The notes under the pieces are model-generated. The model was not told where the DNA came from, did no database searches, and saw only the letters and a program-made list of their open reading frames with translations. The translations under genes were made by a program, and so were the position numbers. Source: Macrococcoides equi (GTDB lineage Bacteria > Bacillota > Bacilli > Staphylococcales > Staphylococcaceae). Taken from it: a stretch of 64,000 nucleotides of DNA. This document shows positions 60,224 through 64,000 of the stretch, in pieces. The stretch is from the NCBI RefSeq assembly GCF_047425865.1, contig NZ_CP179735.1; one strand, 5' to 3'. Positions within the stretch are counted from its first letter, which is position 1, and every line of letters begins with the position of its first letter.

Positions 60224-61431
60224 AATTTGATCATATTTTAGTTAGATACGGAGAACTGACTTTAAAGACAGGTAATCGTAATACATTTGTCAATCAATTA
60301 AAAAGTAATATTAAATATGCTTTAATTCCTTTAGAAGGTTATAAAGTATTAGCAAATCGCGACAGAATGTATGTCGAAGTAACAGAAGAAGCGGACGTCG
60401 AAGAAATAATGCGTCGTATTTCTAAAGTGTTTGGTGTACATTCGGTGAGTCCGGTCGTGAAAGTCGAAAAAGATATCGAGGCGATTAAACAAGCAGCTGT
60501 CGTACTCGCTAAAGATATCGATGAGCCTGGGAAAACTTTTAAAGTTGACGCAAAGCGCTCAGATAAAAGTTTTGAGTATGAAACGTTTGATCTGCAGCAA
60601 ATTCTTGGGAAAGAAATATTATCAAACATTGATCATTTAAGTGTGAAAGTTAAAGACCCAGACTATAAACTGCTTGTTGAAATTCGTCGTGACGCAGCTT
60701 ACCTTTACTCACGTGTCATTAAAGGTGCCGGAGGATTACCAGTCGGTACTGGAGGTAAGACGTTACTCATGTTATCAGGGGGCATTGACTCACCTGTTGC
60801 AGGAATAGAAGTCATGCGACGAGGCGTTACAATCGAAGCGATACATTTTCATTCACCTCCATTTACAAGTGAAGAAGCTAAGCAGAAAGTTATCGACTTA
60901 ACACAGATTATGGCAGAGACAGCTGGAGAAATAAAACTTCACTTAGTTCCGTTTACTGACATTCAGAAAATGATTCATAAAACAGTACCAGAAAACTTAA
61001 CGATGACTTCGACACGACGAATGATGATGCGTATTGCAGATCAATTTGCACGCCAGATAGATGCAAGGGCCTTAGTTAATGGCGAAAATCTTGGGCAGGT
61101 TGCATCGCAAACATTAGGCAGTATGTATGCGATTAATGCAGTGACAAACTTACCGATTCTGCGTCCGTTATTAACTTATGACAAAGAAGAAATAGTAATT
61201 AAAGCTAAGGATATCGGCACATATGATACTTCTATCAAGCCATTCGAAGATTGCTGTACAATCTTTACACCGAAAAATCCTAAGACTAATCCACGACTTG
61301 ATAAGGTGGAAAGTTTCGAACAAAAAGTTGACTTCGAAGCGATGATAAAAACTGCAATTGAGGGTATTGAAACATTAACACTATCTAAAAATAATAGTAA
61401 GAAGGAAAATGATTTTTCTGACCTGTTATAG
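60220..61431 (+). CDS. thiI: tRNA 4-thiouridine synthase ThiI
   Basis: A 403-residue sulfurtransferase that makes s4U8 in tRNA. A ferredoxin-like and THUMP domain (1 to about 165) binds tRNA. The PP-loop SGGIDSPVAG (about 185-194) binds ATP. Sulfur transfer is proposed at the CC pair in FEDCCTIFTPKNP. The C-terminal rhodanese domain of enterobacterial ThiI is absent, as in Gram-positives. It is coupled to nifZ by overlap and followed by the glycerophosphodiesterase gene after 11 bases. Confidence 0.95.
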   Translation: MKFDHILVRYGELTLKTGNRNTFVNQLKSNIKYALIPLEGYKVLANRDRMYVEVTEEADVEEIMRRISKVFGVHSVSPVVKVEKDIEAIKQAAVVLAKDIDEPGKTFKVDAKRSDKSFEYETFDLQQILGKEILSNIDHLSVKVKDPDYKLLVEIRRDAAYLYSRVIKGAGGLPVGTGGKTLLMLSGGIDSPVAGIEVMRRGVTIEAIHFHSPPFTSEEAKQKVIDLTQIMAETAGEIKLHLVPFTDIQKMIHKTVPENLTMTSTRRMMMRIADQFARQIDARALVNGENLGQVASQTLGSMYAINAVTNLPILRPLLTYDKEEIVIKAKDIGTYDTSIKPFEDCCTIFTPKNPKTNPRLDKVESFEQKVDFEAMIKTAIEGIETLTLSKNNSKKENDFSDLL

Positions 61432-61442
61432 GAGGGAATGTT

Positions 61443-62246
61443 ATGTTGAATAAAAATGTTGTCATTGCACATCGCGGGGCAAGTGCCTATGCACCGGAAC
61501 ATACTTTCGCATCATATGATCTAAGTCATTTTGATATGGCGGCAGATTATATTGAACTGGATGTACATATGACCCTGGACGGTGAGGTCATCGTGATGCA
61601 TGATGAGACAATCGACCGTACAGGCTTATCACATGGCACGATTAAAGAAATGACGCTGGATGAAATTAAACAAGTGCGTATTGGAAAATGGTTCAATGAT
61701 AAGTATCCGGAGCTTGCGAAAGATTATTATTTAGAGCAAACTGTGCCAACATTAAGAGAAGTCTTAAAGCGTTACGGGCAAGCAAATTATTATATAGAAA
61801 CAAAAGCTCCGGATATTTATCCGGGGATGGAAGACAAACTTACTGGTATTCTAGATGAGTTTCAATTACTCACAGAAGTACGTATGAAGAATTATCAAAC
61901 AGTGATTCAATCCTTTAGTCTGGAAAGTCTGATTAAGATGAGTCAGTTAAAGCCTGGAATAACCCTTTTATTACTCTGTAAAAAAGGAATGCTGCGTGGG
62001 ATGACTGATGAAGATTTAATGAAGATTCAAATGTTTGTCTATGCAGTTGGACCGAATTATAAAGATTTGGATGGTGAACTGATTGAACGTATGCATCATC
62101 TCGGATTTTTAGTATTCCCGTATACTTTAAATAATGAAGAAGATATGGAACGTCTGATTAATGAAGGTATAGACGGTGCATTTACGAATAATCCGGATTT
62201 ACTCAGAAAACAATTTAGAATTGATAATGGTGAAATATTTGAATAG
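61443..62246 (+). CDS. Cytosolic glycerophosphodiester phosphodiesterase
   Basis: A 267-residue GDPD-family enzyme without a signal peptide, so it acts inside the cell, unlike the two secreted copies 6 kb away. The catalytic residues are in IAHRGASAYAPEHT (His-Arg), YIELDVHMTLDG (Glu, Asp) and VMHDETIDR (His). The extended loop KWFNDKYPELAKDYYLEQTVP after the active site sets it apart from the secreted copies. AGGAGGGAA precedes the ATG. It forms an operon with nifZ-thiI, an order also recalled in staphylococci. Confidence 0.93.
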   Translation: MLNKNVVIAHRGASAYAPEHTFASYDLSHFDMAADYIELDVHMTLDGEVIVMHDETIDRTGLSHGTIKEMTLDEIKQVRIGKWFNDKYPELAKDYYLEQTVPTLREVLKRYGQANYYIETKAPDIYPGMEDKLTGILDEFQLLTEVRMKNYQTVIQSFSLESLIKMSQLKPGITLLLLCKKGMLRGMTDEDLMKIQMFVYAVGPNYKDLDGELIERMHHLGFLVFPYTLNNEEDMERLINEGIDGAFTNNPDLLRKQFRIDNGEIFE

Positions 62247-62260
62247 TAAATGAATATAGA

Positions 62261-62303
62261 AGAGCTAGCGATAAACGTAAAATATCGCTAGCTCTATTTT
62301 TAT
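62261..62303. terminator. Bidirectional intrinsic terminator
   Basis: AGAGCTAGCGATA pairs perfectly with TATCGCTAGCTCT around AACGTAAAA, followed by ATTTTTAT. It separates the convergent diesterase and regulator genes. Confidence 0.93.
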
Positions 62304-63085
62304 TTAAAGAATAGCTCCCGTTGAATTTCTATCCATTCATCTGCATCAGGATTTTCTTCAACAAGTTGATTAACCAAAATGTCATGCCATATGAAATTCT
62401 GCATTAAGTATAATTGTTGTGGGTCAATAGAATAATAAGCTTGTGAATATATAGCTAAGTCACTGCCATATATCATTTCACCCTGGTCATTAATAATAAT
62501 AAACCATTGTTGATCGTAAGTCGCATCAGTATAACTTGTGTTTCTATGAATATATATTTGATTATTTGTATTATTTAACCCATGCGTATCAGTAAACACG
62601 ATTCCTTTAATTATTATCCTTTTATCATTAAGTATGTCCTTTGCATTTTCAAGTGTACCTGGCCATAGCGATACATATAGTGTTTGGTTTGTATTGTTAA
62701 CGATTTCTTTTATTTTTATTAATATTTCATGTTTATCTCGATAAGTCTTGATAATGATATCTTCAGGAGTAACTGTGTTGATATTATTTAAATTAGATTG
62801 CAAATCATTTATCGTTGCATCATATTCTTGTCGTTTACGGTCAATAAATGTTTGATATGGAAGTGCAATATAATAGACTTGTTCAGCTTCGTCTATTTTA
62901 GATACAATATCTTTTTCAATTAATTTATCAAGTATATCGTATATACGTGCACGTGGTACTTTAGATAATTTGCTGATTTGATAACCTGTCGTCTTTCCTA
63001 GTTTTATGCATGCTAAATAGCATTTTGCTTCATAACTGCTTAATCCTAAATGCATTAATTGCTGTATAATATCTGTTTCCAACAA
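62300..63085 (-). CDS. TrmB-family transcriptional regulator
   Basis: A 261-residue regulator. The N-terminal winged helix (about 5-75: LGLSSYEAKCYLACIKLGKTTGYQISKLSKVPRARIYD) is the TrmB domain (PF01978), followed by a coiled linker and a C-terminal ligand-binding domain (about 110-260) with a phospholipase-D-like half fold. Family members respond to sugars or other small molecules. It is divergent from the TauE-type exporter gene with 71 bases between, which contain a palindrome suited to its own binding. Confidence 0.85.
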   Translation of the reverse strand: MLETDIIQQLMHLGLSSYEAKCYLACIKLGKTTGYQISKLSKVPRARIYDILDKLIEKDIVSKIDEAEQVYYIALPYQTFIDRKRQEYDATINDLQSNLNNINTVTPEDIIIKTYRDKHEILIKIKEIVNNTNQTLYVSLWPGTLENAKDILNDKRIIIKGIVFTDTHGLNNTNNQIYIHRNTSYTDATYDQQWFIIINDQGEMIYGSDLAIYSQAYYSIDPQQLYLMQNFIWHDILVNQLVEENPDADEWIEIQRELFFK

Positions 63086-63093
63086 AACACCTC

Positions 63094-63142
63094 TTTACTT
63101 ATAATTAATTTTAAATTATAGTTACTATTATAGTAGTAACTA
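63094..63142 (+). promoter_or_regulatory. TauE gene promoter overlapped by a palindromic operator candidate
   Basis: TTTACT (63094-63099) and TATAGT (63117-63122) with 17 bases between form a promoter. TAGTTACTA (63119-63127) and its exact inverse TAGTAACTA (63134-63142), six bases apart, cover the -10 edge and the start of transcription. A dimeric repressor, most simply the divergent TrmB-type regulator, is inferred to bind here. Confidence 0.75.
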
Positions 63143-63156
63143 AAGGGGAGTTCAAC

Positions 63157-63921
63157 TTGGACATACAAATCTTATTGATTTTAATTATTTTTGGATTTCT
63201 AGCAGCATTTATTGATTCCGTTGTAGGTGGTGGAGGACTAATAAGTATTCCTGCATTACTTGCGACAGGTATGCCACCTTCATTAGCACTTGGAACGAAT
63301 AAGCTCGCATCTTCATTCGGTTCGTTCACGTCAGCAATTTCATTTATTCGCTCACGCAAAGTGGATTTTAATATTGTACTAAAGTTGTTTCCATTATCAT
63401 TTGTCATGTCAATTATTGGTGCTTTGATAGCCACGAAGTTACCACCTGAATATTTAAAGCCACTTGCTATTCTTATGTTATCTTTAGTGTTGATCTATAC
63501 GTTATTTAAGAAAGACTGGGGAGAGATTTCGACGTATAGGAAGTTATCAAAGAAAAAATTGATACTATTTATTATCGCGATAGGTCTTATTGGTTTTTAC
63601 GATGGTTTCTTAGGTGGTGGAACCGGGAGTTTCTTATTATTTGTTTTCCTGATGATAGGATTTGACTTCCTTAAAGCTGCTGGTAATGCTAAAGTATTAA
63701 ACTTTGCGAGTAATTTAGGTGCATTACTGTTATTTATCGTTTTAGGTCAGGTGAATTATACGTATGGTTTAAGCATGGGCGCAGCGATGATTGCAGGAAG
63801 TTATGCTGGCAGTCAGTTTGCAATCCGTAAAGGTGTATCTTATGTAAAAGTTTTATTTGTATGTGTGACAATCCTTTTAATTGGTAAAAATATTTATGAT
63901 TATGTGAAGGAATATCTATAA
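63157..63921 (+). CDS. TauE/SafE-family membrane exporter
   Basis: A 254-residue protein with about seven to eight membrane segments. The paired motifs SVVGGGGLISIPALL (about 21-35) and GFLGGGTGSFLLFVFL (about 150-165) are the internal repeat of the TauE/SafE family, linked to export of sulfite, sulfoacetate or other organic anions. The start is TTG at 63157, with AAAGGGGAG eight bases upstream. The substrate is unknown; the divergent regulator should share its inducer. A short hairpin lies at its end. Confidence 0.88.
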   Translation: MDIQILLILIIFGFLAAFIDSVVGGGGLISIPALLATGMPPSLALGTNKLASSFGSFTSAISFIRSRKVDFNIVLKLFPLSFVMSIIGALIATKLPPEYLKPLAILMLSLVLIYTLFKKDWGEISTYRKLSKKKLILFIIAIGLIGFYDGFLGGGTGSFLLFVFLMIGFDFLKAAGNAKVLNFASNLGALLLFIVLGQVNYTYGLSMGAAMIAGSYAGSQFAIRKGVSYVKVLFVCVTILLIGKNIYDYVKEYL

Positions 63922-63936
63922 AGGTATTCCTTTTTC
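63907..63936 (+). terminator. Weak intrinsic terminator
   Basis: AAGGAATA pairs with TATTCCTT around the TauE stop codon, followed by TTTC. The last 64 bases of the window hold no recognisable gene. Confidence 0.65.
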
Positions 63937-64000
63937 TTAACCTTAAAATTACCTTAAATATCCTGACATGTTCTATGTGTACCCAGTTTATTTTGATAAG

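Noticed and set aside
63111..63434. A 107-codon minus-strand frame over the TauE gene start
   Set aside because: It opposes a gene with clear family motifs and has no start signals.

Overview
The window is a chromosomal segment of a low-GC Gram-positive coccus of the family Staphylococcaceae. The gene order (lysophospholipase-like gene, rot, mnmM/mnmL, MFS permease, leuS, baiN, murJ, pepV, dat, trmB, ytoP, ytpPQR, sftA, murC, ccpA, acuCBA/acsA, fhs, tyrS, htrA, nagE, rpsD, ezrA, nifZ, thiI) is, from memory, the staphylococcal core backbone. Divergence from Staphylococcus aureus proteins, an acuB gene, a hutH insertion and several unfamiliar intergenic elements make me favour Macrococcus/Macrococcoides or a close relative; that is inference. 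No phage, insertion sequence, CRISPR array, rRNA or tRNA gene was seen.

Layout. 1-4837: end of a membrane protein, a gamma-carbonic anhydrase-like protein, an alpha/beta hydrolase whose nucleophile serine is replaced, a Rot-type SarA-family regulator, the tRNA wobble-uridine pair mnmL/mnmM and an MFS transporter. 4838-7918: a T-box leader, leuS and a rhodanese. 7935-8415: eight tandem copies of a 61-bp unit that carries a dyad, the most unusual structure in the window. 8417-16723: baiN, murJ, rsuA, a YtxH protein, pepV, dat, an aminoglycoside-phosphotransferase-fold protein and trmB. 16780-21824: a MalY/PatB-type lyase, a small PepSY-like protein, an M42 peptidase, and a cystine-type ABC transporter whose promoter is bracketed by a perfect 9-bp inverted repeat. 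21952-31108: a PfoR-like membrane protein, YtpP/YtpQ/YtpR, SftA, MurC, a DUF948 protein and a second YtxH protein.

31135-43507 is the carbon-metabolism block: DAHP synthase/chorismate mutase, ccpA, the acuABC operon divergent from acsA, fhs, a class A penicillin-binding protein, and tyrS behind its own T-box. Strong candidate CcpA sites (cre) lie at acsA and hutH, with others near fhs and gltT. 43584-53786: lemA and a TPM-domain protein, htrA, a PlsC-like acyltransferase with altered motifs, small unknown genes, an N-acetylglucosamine/glucose PTS permease, hutH, gltT and an OsmC protein. 53920-64000: two tandem secreted glycerophosphodiesterases, rpsD with a long structured leader, free-methionine-sulfoxide reductase, ezrA, nifZ-thiI, a third cytosolic glycerophosphodiesterase, and a divergent TrmB-type regulator/TauE exporter pair sharing a palindromic operator candidate.

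Together the genes are mostly housekeeping: translation (leuS, tyrS, rpsD, trmB, mnmLM, thiI), cell wall and division (murJ, murC, PBP, dat, ezrA, sftA), and overflow-carbon/acetate handling under CcpA. Functions are assigned by recognised family motifs; no database search was possible.
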